Part shown: piece by piece, positions 17,931-25,773 of the stretch
Position numbering within the stretch: position 1 is the first letter of the stretch
Layout: each line of letters begins with the position of its first letter
Assembly (NCBI RefSeq): GCF_002099195.1
Contig: NZ_NBYX01000007.1
Location: 186,001 to 250,000 of the forward strand
DNA from: Burkholderia puraquae
GTDB lineage: Bacteria > Pseudomonadota > Gammaproteobacteria > Burkholderiales > Burkholderiaceae
Direction: 5' to 3'
DNA length: 64,000 nucleotides
The notes under the pieces: model-generated
Databases searched by the model: none
The model's input: the letters and a program-made list of their open reading frames with translations, nothing else
What the model was told of the DNA's origin: nothing
Made by a program: the position numbers and the translations under genes

Positions 17931-18314
17931 ATGATCAACTTGCTGTATGCCGAGCGCACGCGGCTCGTGCGCTTCGGCGTGTCGGGGCTCTGCTCGACCG
18001 CGATCCACACGCTGGTCGCGGCGGCGCTGTTCGCGCAGCTCGATGCGACGCTGGTGACGGCGAACGCGATCGCATTCCTCTGTGCAACGGCGTTCTCGTA
18101 TCTCGCGAATACGCTGTGGAGCTTTTCGTCGTCGGTGCGCCCGCGCAATGCGGCGCGCTTTCTCGCGGTCACGCTGGCCGGCTTCGTCGAAACGATGCTG
18201 CTCGCACGGGCGGCCGAAGCGCTCGACGTGTCCCGCGGGATGAGCATCGTCACGATCGCGCTGCTGATTCCGCCGACGACGTTCGTGCTGCACCGGCTCT
18301 GGACCTACCGGTAA
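17931..18314 (+). CDS. GtrA-family flippase
   Basis: A 127-residue, four-helix membrane protein of the GtrA family. These proteins move the polyprenyl-phosphate sugar made by GtrB across the inner membrane. Family features are RFGVSGLCSTAIHTLV at the N terminus, NAIAFLCATAFSYLANTLWSF in the middle and a final FVLHRLWTYR. It closes the glycosyltransferase operon and is convergent with the binding-protein gene, with 29 bases between their ends. Confidence 0.9.
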   Translation: MINLLYAERTRLVRFGVSGLCSTAIHTLVAAALFAQLDATLVTANAIAFLCATAFSYLANTLWSFSSSVRPRNAARFLAVTLAGFVETMLLARAAEALDVSRGMSIVTIALLIPPTTFVLHRLWTYR

Positions 18315-18343
18315 GCGCTCCCTCCTTCCCGCGGTTCCCGCAC

Positions 18344-19282
18344 TCAGGTGCGCGGCAACCCCGGCGGATTGGTCTGCGACCGGTCGATCGCTTCGGCGTC
18401 GAGGCTCCAGCGGCCGAGCACCTTCCGGTAGCTGCCGTTCGCGATCAGCGCATTGATCGCAACCGTCAGCGGATCGGCGAGGCCGCTGCCCTTGCGCGTG
18501 GTGATCGCGATGTCCGCGGTGCGGGGCCAGCCGCCGCTCACGGTGCCGATCAGCTTCGCATCGCCGCGCAGCGACGCCTGGTACGCGAGCATCGAATTCA
18601 CGCTGAAGATCGTATCGACGCGCCCCGACTGCAGCGCGACCCAGCGCTCCGCCGCATCCGCGTAATACTGGATCTCGACCGGCGCGAGGCCGCGCGCGAC
18701 GTTCTGCCGGTTCCACTCGAGCAGGATCTTTTCCTGGTTCGTGCCCGAATCGGTCACGACGCGCAGCCCGGCCACGTCCTTCGGCTCGCGGATCGCGGCG
18801 ATCCGGCTGCCGTTCTTCACGTAGAAGCCGAGCTGATCCTTCCGATAGGTCGAGAAGTCGAACTTCTCCTTGCGCTGCTCGGTCACCGTCACGTTCGAGA
18901 TCACCGCATCGACCTTGCCGGACTGCAGCGCGAGCGGCCAGTCGGCCCATGAGAGCGGCACGATCTTCAGCTTGCGGCCGATGCTGTCCGCGACGAGCTG
19001 CGCGAGATCGGGATCGAAACCGACCACCGTTCGCGCATCGGTCGCATAGGTGCTGAGCGGCGGCAGGTTCGGCGCGATGCCGATCGTCAGCGTGTTCTCC
19101 TCGGCAAACCGGAAGCCGGCCGGCAACGCGTGCTCGACCGCCGGGTTCACGGTGCCGCGCTGCCGGCCGGGCTGCTCGGGGCTCAGGTCGAACGTCGCGG
19201 CCTGCGCGGCGACGCTGCCGCCGATCAGGACGGCGGCCAGCACGCGAACGACGCGCGCAACGGGATATGCTGTTCTTCTCAT
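18344..19282 (-). CDS. Orphan ABC-type amino-acid-binding protein (SBP_bac_3)
   Basis: A 312-residue periplasmic solute-binding protein of the polar-amino-acid type. It has a signal peptide (VLAAVLIGGSVAAQAA) and the family motifs VGFDPDLAQLVADSIGRKLKIV, LQSGKVDAVISNVTVTEQRKEKFDFS and GLRVVTDSGTNQEKILLEW. It would bind an amino acid or related molecule. No permease or ATPase gene lies nearby, so it must work with a distant transporter or act as a sensor. It follows the oxygenase gene by 97 bases on the same strand, which places it in the putative biosynthetic cluster. Confidence 0.88.
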   Translation of the reverse strand: MRRTAYPVARVVRVLAAVLIGGSVAAQAATFDLSPEQPGRQRGTVNPAVEHALPAGFRFAEENTLTIGIAPNLPPLSTYATDARTVVGFDPDLAQLVADSIGRKLKIVPLSWADWPLALQSGKVDAVISNVTVTEQRKEKFDFSTYRKDQLGFYVKNGSRIAAIREPKDVAGLRVVTDSGTNQEKILLEWNRQNVARGLAPVEIQYYADAAERWVALQSGRVDTIFSVNSMLAYQASLRGDAKLIGTVSGGWPRTADIAITTRKGSGLADPLTVAINALIANGSYRKVLGRWSLDAEAIDRSQTNPPGLPRT

Positions 19283-19379
19283 TTATTCCGGATTCCTTTC
19301 TGTTCGATGATGCGTGGGCCGGCGCGGGCGGGGCCGCACGATTTTCGCCGTCCGTCGCCGCCCTGCATTCCCGGCCCGC

Positions 19380-20504
19380 TCACGCGGGCGTCGCTTCGAG
19401 TTCGGCTGAGGCCACGGCCGCGCGTTGCGGTACCGGCTGTGCGGCCGGCGACGGGCGCGCCGCTTGCGACTCGCCCGCATACAGCGCCTTCGGATCGAAG
19501 ACGCGCGCCTGCAGCGGCGTGAACGCGCGGAAATTCCACAGGCTGCGCGCGACGAACACGCGCTGCACCCAGCGGAACGCACGGCCGTTCTCGTCGTATT
19601 GCGGATCGAAGCGGTCGCGCGAATGCAGCGTGAAATGGTTGTTGATCAGCACCAGCTTGCCGGGCTGCACCTGCACGCCGAACGACACCTCCCGCACTGC
19701 GCGATACAAGTTGGCCAGCGCATCCTGCGCGCGCTTGTTGACCGCCAGCACCATGTCCGGATAGAACGCGACCGTCACGCGCGGCGCGTCGAGCGGCCCC
19801 GACAGCACCGCGCTCAGGTCGGTGTTGTCGCGCGGCGTCGGCGCCGCGCCGCGCCACCGGTACGGCACGCGGATGATGTAGTGCTCGCCGTAGAGTTGCG
19901 CGATATCTTCCGGCGACAGCAACTGCAGCGCGCGGCGCGCATCGGCGAGCCGCGTGTACGGGCCGCCGCCGGCTTCGCTGCGTACGCCGAGCAGCAGCAA
20001 TGCGAACGGCGACGTATCGCCTTCCGGCATGTGCGCCTGCGCGGCGTTCTCGATATGGAAATCGAGCTCGACTTCGGAGCCCAGGCCCGTATAGTCGCGC
20101 GCGGTCGCCTTGTGCGGCGTGAGGTTGTTCACGAGCTCGCGGCCTTCGTGTGCGATCGAATACGGTTCGCCGGCCAGCGTGCTCAGTGCGACCAGCACGT
20201 TCTCGCTCAATACGCCGGCCTTGAACGAGCAGCCGGTTTCCTCGAACCTCGGGCTGCCCTTCACGTCGTCGTCGATCGGCAGGTTGTCGATCTCGATCGA
20301 GCCGTGCGCATCGGCGGTCGGCGCCTTCGCGCGATCGAACGCGTCGACGATCCGGTCGGGAAACGCGTTGTAGGCAAGCTTGCGCACCGCGCTGATGTAG
20401 CCCGCGCCACCGGCCGGATCATAGGCCAGTGCGCCGAGTGTCTTCCGGATGTGACCGGACTCCGCTGCCGTCAAAACGATGCGTTCATCTGCGAGATAGG
20501 TCAT
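19380..20504 (-). CDS. Clavaminate-synthase-like Fe(II)/2-oxoglutarate oxygenase (TauD superfamily)
   Basis: A 374-residue non-haem iron oxygenase. The metal triad is HIE at 150-152 plus H294 (FTLHSRDRF), and the 2-oxoglutarate-binding Arg is R308, 14 residues after the distal His. The HxE rather than HxD metal pair, and this spacing, match the clavaminate synthase/VioC/AsnO group, which beta-hydroxylate or desaturate free amino acids such as Arg or Asn. It is divergent from the DHA2 exporter and next to two ATP-grasp ligases. The likely role is to tailor an amino-acid building block; the substrate is unknown. The last 45 residues are a low-complexity Ala/Pro tail. Confidence 0.85.
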   Translation of the reverse strand: MTYLADERIVLTAAESGHIRKTLGALAYDPAGGAGYISAVRKLAYNAFPDRIVDAFDRAKAPTADAHGSIEIDNLPIDDDVKGSPRFEETGCSFKAGVLSENVLVALSTLAGEPYSIAHEGRELVNNLTPHKATARDYTGLGSEVELDFHIENAAQAHMPEGDTSPFALLLLGVRSEAGGGPYTRLADARRALQLLSPEDIAQLYGEHYIIRVPYRWRGAAPTPRDNTDLSAVLSGPLDAPRVTVAFYPDMVLAVNKRAQDALANLYRAVREVSFGVQVQPGKLVLINNHFTLHSRDRFDPQYDENGRAFRWVQRVFVARSLWNFRAFTPLQARVFDPKALYAGESQAARPSPAAQPVPQRAAVASAELEATPA

Positions 20505-20848
20505 AGGTCTCTCGTATAAAGATCGGGGGTCGATAAGCGGTAGGCACTACCGCCGCGCGTTGCCGTCCTCGGGGCGCAGCGCTCGACAAGACTAGGAGAC
20601 CGTCTTTGCATTGCGAAATGATATTAAGTCGATTGCTAACAAAAAAATTCGATATAAGTTCAGCAACGCCGATCGACGTCGGGCCGTACCGTTCGCACCG
20701 TCGCTTAACACGAATGGTTGTTAAAAAATCGCTGCTTATTATTTGTATTCGCTAACGGGTCGATGCTAGCTTTCTGTCGGATTCGACAATGCGGCCGGCC
20801 GTGGATCGGCGGCCGGCGCCCTCCCTCTGCCCTACGGAAACCCGCCAG
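20505..20848. promoter_or_regulatory. Divergent promoter region of the putative biosynthetic cluster
   Basis: This stretch separates the oxygenase gene (minus) from the exporter gene (plus). Its centre (20625-20760) is AT-rich, with several A/T runs, in contrast to the surrounding DNA. Promoters for both directions and sites for the cluster LysR protein would be expected here. No clear -35/-10 pair or LysR dyad could be fixed by eye. Confidence 0.45.
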
Positions 20849-20944
20849 ATGAACCGATTCCGCCTGCTGCGCAGTTCGTTCGGAAACGACACGCCCGTGC
20901 GTGCGTGCCGCCTCGCCCGCGACTCGGCGCGGAGGCCGCGATGA
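20849..20944 (+). CDS. Possible 31-codon leader ORF overlapping the exporter start
   Basis: An open frame of 31 codons starts MNRFRLLRSSFG and is rich in Arg (10 of 31). Its TGA overlaps the ATG of the exporter gene (ATGA). Translational coupling or leader-peptide control of the exporter is possible. The ribosome-binding site is weak, and such a frame can arise by chance in this base composition, so it is listed with low confidence. Confidence 0.25.
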   Translation: MNRFRLLRSSFGNDTPVRACRLARDSARRPR

Positions 20945-22374
20945 GCGATCGCGCTCCGGCACTCGGCCGCACGCTGGCCACCGCCGCGCCGCTGCACCGC
21001 ACGTCGCTGCGCGCGATTCTCCCCACCGTCGCGGCCGCGAGCCTCGGCTTCGCGATCGTCCAGCTCGACGTGACCGTCGTCAACGTCGCGATCCCGAGCC
21101 TCGGCCGTTCATTCGGGTCGAGCGTCCACGGGCTGCAATGGATCGTCGATGCGTACACGCTGTCGTTCGCCGCGCTGCTGCTGACGTCCGGCACGCTGGC
21201 CGACCGCTTCGGCAGCCGCCGGCTGTTCGCGTACGGCCTCGCGCTGTTCCTGCTGGCATCGCTCGGCTGCGCGCTCGCGCCGTCGCTCGCCGCACTGATC
21301 GCCGCGCGTGTCGCGCAGGGCGTCGGCGCCGCGATGATCCTGCCCACGTCGCTCGCGCTCATCACGCACGCGTGCGCGAACGACGCCGCCGCGCGTGTGC
21401 GAGCCGTCGCGTGGTGGAGCGCGACGGGCGGTGCGATCAGCGCAGCCGGGCCGACGCTCGGCGGCCTGTTGATCGATTCGCTCGGCTGGCGCGCGATCTT
21501 CTTCATCAATCTGCCGATCTGCGCGTCCGGGCTGTGGCTCACGCTGCGCCATGTGCGTGATTCGGCCGCCGCGCGCACGCGGCTGTTCGATCCGGCCGGC
21601 CAGATCGTCGCGGTGCTCGTGCTCGGGCTGCTGACGGGCGGGATCATCCGGGCCGGTGCGTACGGGGTTGGCGATCCGTATGCGGCCGGTGCCCTGGCCG
21701 CGTCGGTCGTGCTCGGCGCGCTGTTCGTCGCGATCGAGCGGCGCGTGGCCGCACCGATGCTGCAGCTCGCGTTCTTCCGGATCGCGCGCGTGCCGGGCGT
21801 GCTTGCGATCGGCGCGGTCACGAATGCGGCGTTCTACGGGCTGATCTTCTCGCTGAGCCTCTATTTCCAGAATGCGCGCGGTTTCACCGCGACCGAGTCG
21901 GGGCTCGCGCTCGCGCCGCTCACGATCATCATGCTCGCCAACATCGCAAGCGCACGGCTCGCCGTCCGCTACGGATTCCGCGCGACCGTCGTCGTCGGCC
22001 TCGCCGTGTCGCTCGCGGGCTACGTGTGGCTGTGGCAGACGCTCGGCGCGCACACGCCGTATGGGCTGCTGGCGCCCGGGCTCGCGGCGATGGCGATCGG
22101 CGGCGGCATCGCGATTCCCGCACTGACGTCGACGCTGCTCGGCAGCGTCGAGGCCGGCCGTTCGGCCACCGCGTCGGCGATCCTCAATACCGCGCGCCAG
22201 GTGGGCGCAGCCGTCGGTGTCGCGGCGCTCGGTGCGCTGGTCGCGGGCCAGGGCGCGGCAATCGTGGCCGGCGCGGCGCGCGGGTTCGCCGTCGCGGCCG
22301 CGCTCGTCGCCGTCTGCATCGTGCTGGCCGCACGCTGGCCCGGCGATGCGCCCGATACCGGCCCGCGGGCCTGA
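20941..22374 (+). CDS. DHA2-type MFS exporter (14 helices)
   Basis: A 477-residue major facilitator of the drug:H+ antiporter-2 group. It carries LDVTVVNVAIPSLGRSF in helix 1, motif A as GTLADRFGSRRLF, and motif C-like GPTLGGLLIDSLGWR in helix 5. Fourteen hydrophobic segments fit DHA2. Such pumps export antibiotics, dyes or dipeptide-like metabolites. GGAGG lies five bases before the ATG at 20941; an in-frame ATG at 20905 is not supported. It is followed after 51 bases by the first ATP-grasp gene, so it is likely the product exporter and self-resistance pump of the cluster. Confidence 0.9.
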   Translation: MSDRAPALGRTLATAAPLHRTSLRAILPTVAAASLGFAIVQLDVTVVNVAIPSLGRSFGSSVHGLQWIVDAYTLSFAALLLTSGTLADRFGSRRLFAYGLALFLLASLGCALAPSLAALIAARVAQGVGAAMILPTSLALITHACANDAAARVRAVAWWSATGGAISAAGPTLGGLLIDSLGWRAIFFINLPICASGLWLTLRHVRDSAAARTRLFDPAGQIVAVLVLGLLTGGIIRAGAYGVGDPYAAGALAASVVLGALFVAIERRVAAPMLQLAFFRIARVPGVLAIGAVTNAAFYGLIFSLSLYFQNARGFTATESGLALAPLTIIMLANIASARLAVRYGFRATVVVGLAVSLAGYVWLWQTLGAHTPYGLLAPGLAAMAIGGGIAIPALTSTLLGSVEAGRSATASAILNTARQVGAAVGVAALGALVAGQGAAIVAGAARGFAVAAALVAVCIVLAARWPGDAPDTGPRA

Positions 22375-22425
22375 GCCCATGCCGCCCGCCCTCTTCAACC
22401 GATCCCACAGCCCAGCGAGGAATCC

Positions 22426-23694
22426 ATGCCGCATCGCTTCATCGATACCGTCCTGATCGTCGACGGCGCGTCGACAGCCGCCTATCTGGCCCCCGCATTC
22501 CGCGCCTACGGCATCCGTTGCGCGCACGTGATCAGCGATCCCGATCTGCCGGAGATCTACCGGAACCAGTTCGTCCCGTCCGACTATATCCGCCAGGTCC
22601 AGCATCGCGGCGATATCGACGCGACGCTCGCGCAACTGAGCGACCTGCGGATCGGCGCGGTGCTGCACGGCCTCGATGCGGCGCTGGAACTGGCCGACAC
22701 GCTGGCCGAGCGGCTCGACGTGCCGACTCGCAATCCGCTCGCGACCTCGGCCGCGCGGCGCGACAAGTACGCGATGAACGAGCGCATCCGCCAGGCCGGC
22801 CTGCGCGCACCGGCCCACTTCCACAGCACGTCGGTCGACGCCACGCTCGAATGGGCGCGCGCGCACGGCACGCTGCCGCTGGTGGTGAAACCGGCCCGCA
22901 GCGCGGGCGTGGCCGGCGTGAAGATCTGCAGGACGCTCGACCAGGTCGAGGCCGCCGCGCGCGACGTGCTGGCCACCCGTTCGCTGTACAACCAGCCGAA
23001 CGACGACATCGTGATCCAGAGCTATTCGGAGGGGCAGGAATACATCGTCGATTCGGTGTCGTTCGAAGGCCGCCATCGGGTGGTCAGCCTGTGGGAAGTG
23101 CACCGCGACCGCACGCATGCGCCGCGGCTCGACAAGATGCTGGTGCTGAATCACGCCGATCCGCGCTACGCGCCGCTGCTCGACTACGCGGCCAACGTGC
23201 TCGACGCGCTGGACGTCCGCTTCGGGCCGACCCATCTCGAACTGTTCGATACGGCCGACGGCCCGACGATCGTCGAGCTGAACGCGCGGCTGCACGGCAG
23301 CCTCGATCCGCGGCTGACGAGCGCGGTCAGCGGCGAGAATCACGTATCGGCCACCGTCGAGGCCGTCCTGCATCCGGAGCGGCTGTTCGGCGAAGCCGCC
23401 GCGCCGACGGATTTTCGCGGCTACTGCGGGCACGTGCTGCTGCTGTCTTCGCGCAACGGCGTGCTCCGGCAGGATTTCACGTGGCAGGCGATCCAGGCGC
23501 TGCCGTCGTTCGTCGGGCTCAAGCAATGGGCCAAGGTGGGCGACACGCTGCGCGTGACGACCGACCTGCAGACGGCGCTCGGCACGGTCGGCCTCTACAG
23601 CCCGACGTTCGAGCGCTTGCTCGAGGATTGCCGGCGCATCCGCGAAATCGAGGCCGATTTCTTCGCGGACGAACGGGCGGTCGCACCAGCCTAG
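22426..23694 (+). CDS. ATP-grasp ligase 1 (amino-acid/dipeptide ligase-like)
   Basis: A 422-residue ATP-grasp enzyme. A pre-ATP-grasp domain covers about 1-105 (TVLIVDGASTAAYLAPAFRAYG), the ATP-binding lysine K155 sits in LPLVVKPARSAGVAGV, and the metal-binding end of the fold is IVELNARLHG (about 282-291). The arrangement resembles L-amino-acid ligases such as BacD, which form an amide bond through an acyl phosphate. It lies between the exporter and a convergent LysR gene. The ligase class is well supported; the substrates are unknown. A carbamoyl-phosphate-synthase-like role is unlikely, given the length and context. Confidence 0.85.
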   Translation: MPHRFIDTVLIVDGASTAAYLAPAFRAYGIRCAHVISDPDLPEIYRNQFVPSDYIRQVQHRGDIDATLAQLSDLRIGAVLHGLDAALELADTLAERLDVPTRNPLATSAARRDKYAMNERIRQAGLRAPAHFHSTSVDATLEWARAHGTLPLVVKPARSAGVAGVKICRTLDQVEAAARDVLATRSLYNQPNDDIVIQSYSEGQEYIVDSVSFEGRHRVVSLWEVHRDRTHAPRLDKMLVLNHADPRYAPLLDYAANVLDALDVRFGPTHLELFDTADGPTIVELNARLHGSLDPRLTSAVSGENHVSATVEAVLHPERLFGEAAAPTDFRGYCGHVLLLSSRNGVLRQDFTWQAIQALPSFVGLKQWAKVGDTLRVTTDLQTALGTVGLYSPTFERLLEDCRRIREIEADFFADERAVAPA

Positions 23695-23740
23695 CGCGAT
23701 CGGCGCCGCGCGCACGGTGCGATGCCGTGCGCAGCGCTAG
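23691..23740. terminator. Nested inverted repeat between convergent genes
   Basis: The outer arms CTAGCGC (23691-23697) and GCGCTAG (23734-23740) enclose an inner hairpin, GCGCACGG (23710-23717) and CCGTGCGC (23725-23732) with a 7-nt loop. Each outer arm contains the stop codon of one of the converging genes. It could act as a bidirectional terminator. There is no T tract. Confidence 0.5.
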
Positions 23741-24612
23741 CGGGCCAGCAGCGCGCCCGCCTGCCGGCCGAGCACCGCGCGCAATGTGTCGAGCTCGGGC
23801 AGCGCGGGCGCTTCTTCGGGCGTGACGAGATAGGTCGTCACGCTGTCGAGATCGTCGAACGCGTGCGCCCGCAGCTCCTTGCGCGCCACGTACTCGGTCG
23901 TGATCCGCTTCGGCAGGATCGCGACGCCCATGCCGGCCGCCACGCAGCCAAGGATCGCGCCGAACGTGCCGAACGACGCCACCGACTCGATCGCGATGCC
24001 GCGCGCCTTCAGCCAGTGCTCCGCGACCGCGCGATACGGGCAGCCGTCGTGAAACGCGAGCAGCCGCACCGGGTGGTCGGCCAGCACCTGCCGCCGCGTG
24101 GCCGTGGCCGCGCTCACCAGCACCATCTCTTCGGCAAACGCCGGCTCGTAGCGCAACCCGGGCCGGACGACCGCGCGCGCCGTGAGCGCGGCGTCGATCC
24201 GGCCGCGCAGCAGCGCGTCGGCCAGATCCGGCTCGCTGCCGATCTGCACCGCGAGGCCGAGCGCCGGATCACGCTCCTTCAACGCGGCGGCAAGCGCCGG
24301 CAGCCGCGTGGCGGCCGTGCTTTCCATCGAACCGAGCCGGAAGCTGTGCGCGACGGGCGTCTCGCGCACCACCTGCGTCGCTTCGTCGACGAGGCGCAGG
24401 ATGCGGTCGCAATACGGGATCAACCGGCGCCCGGCGGCGTTCAGCACCAGCCGCTTGCCGTGCCGGTCGAACAGCGGCGCGCCGAGCGACTCTTCGAGCT
24501 GGCGCAGGCGCGCGGTGACGTTCGACTGCGTGCAGCCGAGCCGTTCGGCCGCGCGCAGCGCACTGCCTTCCTGAACGACGGCCCGGAAGGTTTCGAGCAG
24601 CGGGATGTTCAT
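23737..24612 (-). CDS. LysR-family regulator of the putative biosynthetic cluster
   Basis: A 291-residue LysR-type regulator. The N-terminal helix-turn-helix reads LETFRAVVQEGSALRAAERLGCTQSNVTARLRQLE in two pieces, followed by APLFDRHGKRLVLNAAG. The C-terminal effector domain has the usual FRLGSMESTAATRLP start and a DGCPYRAVAEHWL loop with Cys. It divides the cluster and is divergent from the permease gene, so it probably controls that promoter and perhaps the 20.5-20.9 kb region. The effector may be the cluster product or precursor (inference). Confidence 0.92.
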   Translation of the reverse strand: MNIPLLETFRAVVQEGSALRAAERLGCTQSNVTARLRQLEESLGAPLFDRHGKRLVLNAAGRRLIPYCDRILRLVDEATQVVRETPVAHSFRLGSMESTAATRLPALAAALKERDPALGLAVQIGSEPDLADALLRGRIDAALTARAVVRPGLRYEPAFAEEMVLVSAATATRRQVLADHPVRLLAFHDGCPYRAVAEHWLKARGIAIESVASFGTFGAILGCVAAGMGVAILPKRITTEYVARKELRAHAFDDLDSVTTYLVTPEEAPALPELDTLRAVLGRQAGALLAR

Positions 24613-24779
24613 ATCACTTTCCCTTGTTACAGATTCCGTTTATATCATTTTACTTCGTCAATAATCCGGATTAGCCTAGCGAATACCCGGTGCCGGACGG
24701 ACCGTTTCGAAGGAATCCGCATGCCATTCTCAGCCTGCCCTGGTTGCACGACCGTCCGCCGTCATCGCGAGGCTCGGCC

Positions 24780-25724
24780 ATGCGCACGCTGATCGCCGCG
24801 CTGGTGCGGCGCGGCCCGACCGTGCTCGCATGCGGCGTCGGCCTCGGGCTGCTGGTACCGCCGCTCGCGGCGCTCGCGCGGCCGCTGATGCCCGTCACCG
24901 TGTTCCTGTTCGTGCTCGGCACGCTGCTGCGCGTCGAGCCCAGCGCGGTGCGCGCGGTCGCGCGGCGGCCGGCCGTGTCGCTGCTGCTGCCCGCCGCGAC
25001 GATGATCGCGTGCCCGGTCGCGCTCGGCATCGCCGCGCGGCTCGCCGGCATGCCGTACGACTGGGTCGTCGCGCTGGTGATCGCGTACTGCGCGCCGCCG
25101 TCGAGCGGCACGTCGACGATCGCGCGGATGCTGTCGCTCGACGCCAGCGTCGCGCTCGTCGCGACCCTCGCGTCGATGGTCTTCGTCCCGCTCACCGCGC
25201 CGCTGCTGACGGCCTGGTTCAGCCACGATGCGGCCGTGGCGATCTCGCCGCTGAATCTCGCATTGCGGCTCGCGCTGCTGATCGGCAGTGCCGAGGGGGT
25301 TGCGCTGCTCGTGCGGCGGGTTGCCGGCTCCCGGCTCGACCGCTATGCGACGCCGATCGATGCGACCGTCGTCGCCGCGCTGCTGGTGTTCGCGCTCGGC
25401 ACGATGGCCGGCATGCAGCAGTCGATCATCGACGCGCCGCACCGCGCCTTGACCGCGATCGCACTCGCGTTCGCCGTCAATGCAGGCTTCCAGGTCATCG
25501 CGTACGGGCTCACGCCCGGCGACGTCCGCACGCGGCTCAATGTCGCGCTGATCGTCGCCAATCGCAACGTCGGCCTGATGTGGGCGGCGCTCGGGCTCGC
25601 CGCGACACCGACCATGGCGCTCGTGTTCACGTGCGCGCAGTTGCCGATCTATACGCTGCCGCGCGTCGTCCAGCATCTGCTGCCGCGCCTCGAAGCGCAG
25701 CGCCTGCGCCGGCGTGCACGCTAG
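24780..25724 (+). CDS. BASS-type (bile acid:sodium symporter-like) permease
   Basis: A 314-residue membrane protein with about nine to ten helices and the two broken-helix regions of the bile-acid:sodium symporter fold: APPSSGTSTIARMLSLDASVAL near residue 115, and VANRNVGLMWAALG near 275. BASS proteins move organic acids, arsenite or amino-acid-like compounds with sodium or protons. It is the first gene after the LysR promoter and is followed by ATP-grasp 2, 49 bases on. It may take up a precursor or export a product. The ATG at 24780 has GAGG eight bases upstream; an earlier in-frame start at 24690 gives a non-conserved basic extension. Confidence 0.78.
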   Translation: MRTLIAALVRRGPTVLACGVGLGLLVPPLAALARPLMPVTVFLFVLGTLLRVEPSAVRAVARRPAVSLLLPAATMIACPVALGIAARLAGMPYDWVVALVIAYCAPPSSGTSTIARMLSLDASVALVATLASMVFVPLTAPLLTAWFSHDAAVAISPLNLALRLALLIGSAEGVALLVRRVAGSRLDRYATPIDATVVAALLVFALGTMAGMQQSIIDAPHRALTAIALAFAVNAGFQVIAYGLTPGDVRTRLNVALIVANRNVGLMWAALGLAATPTMALVFTCAQLPIYTLPRVVQHLLPRLEAQRLRRRAR

Positions 25725-25773
25725 CCGGCACGCGATGCCGCTCCACTCTCCCGTTATCGATCAAGGATCCCGC

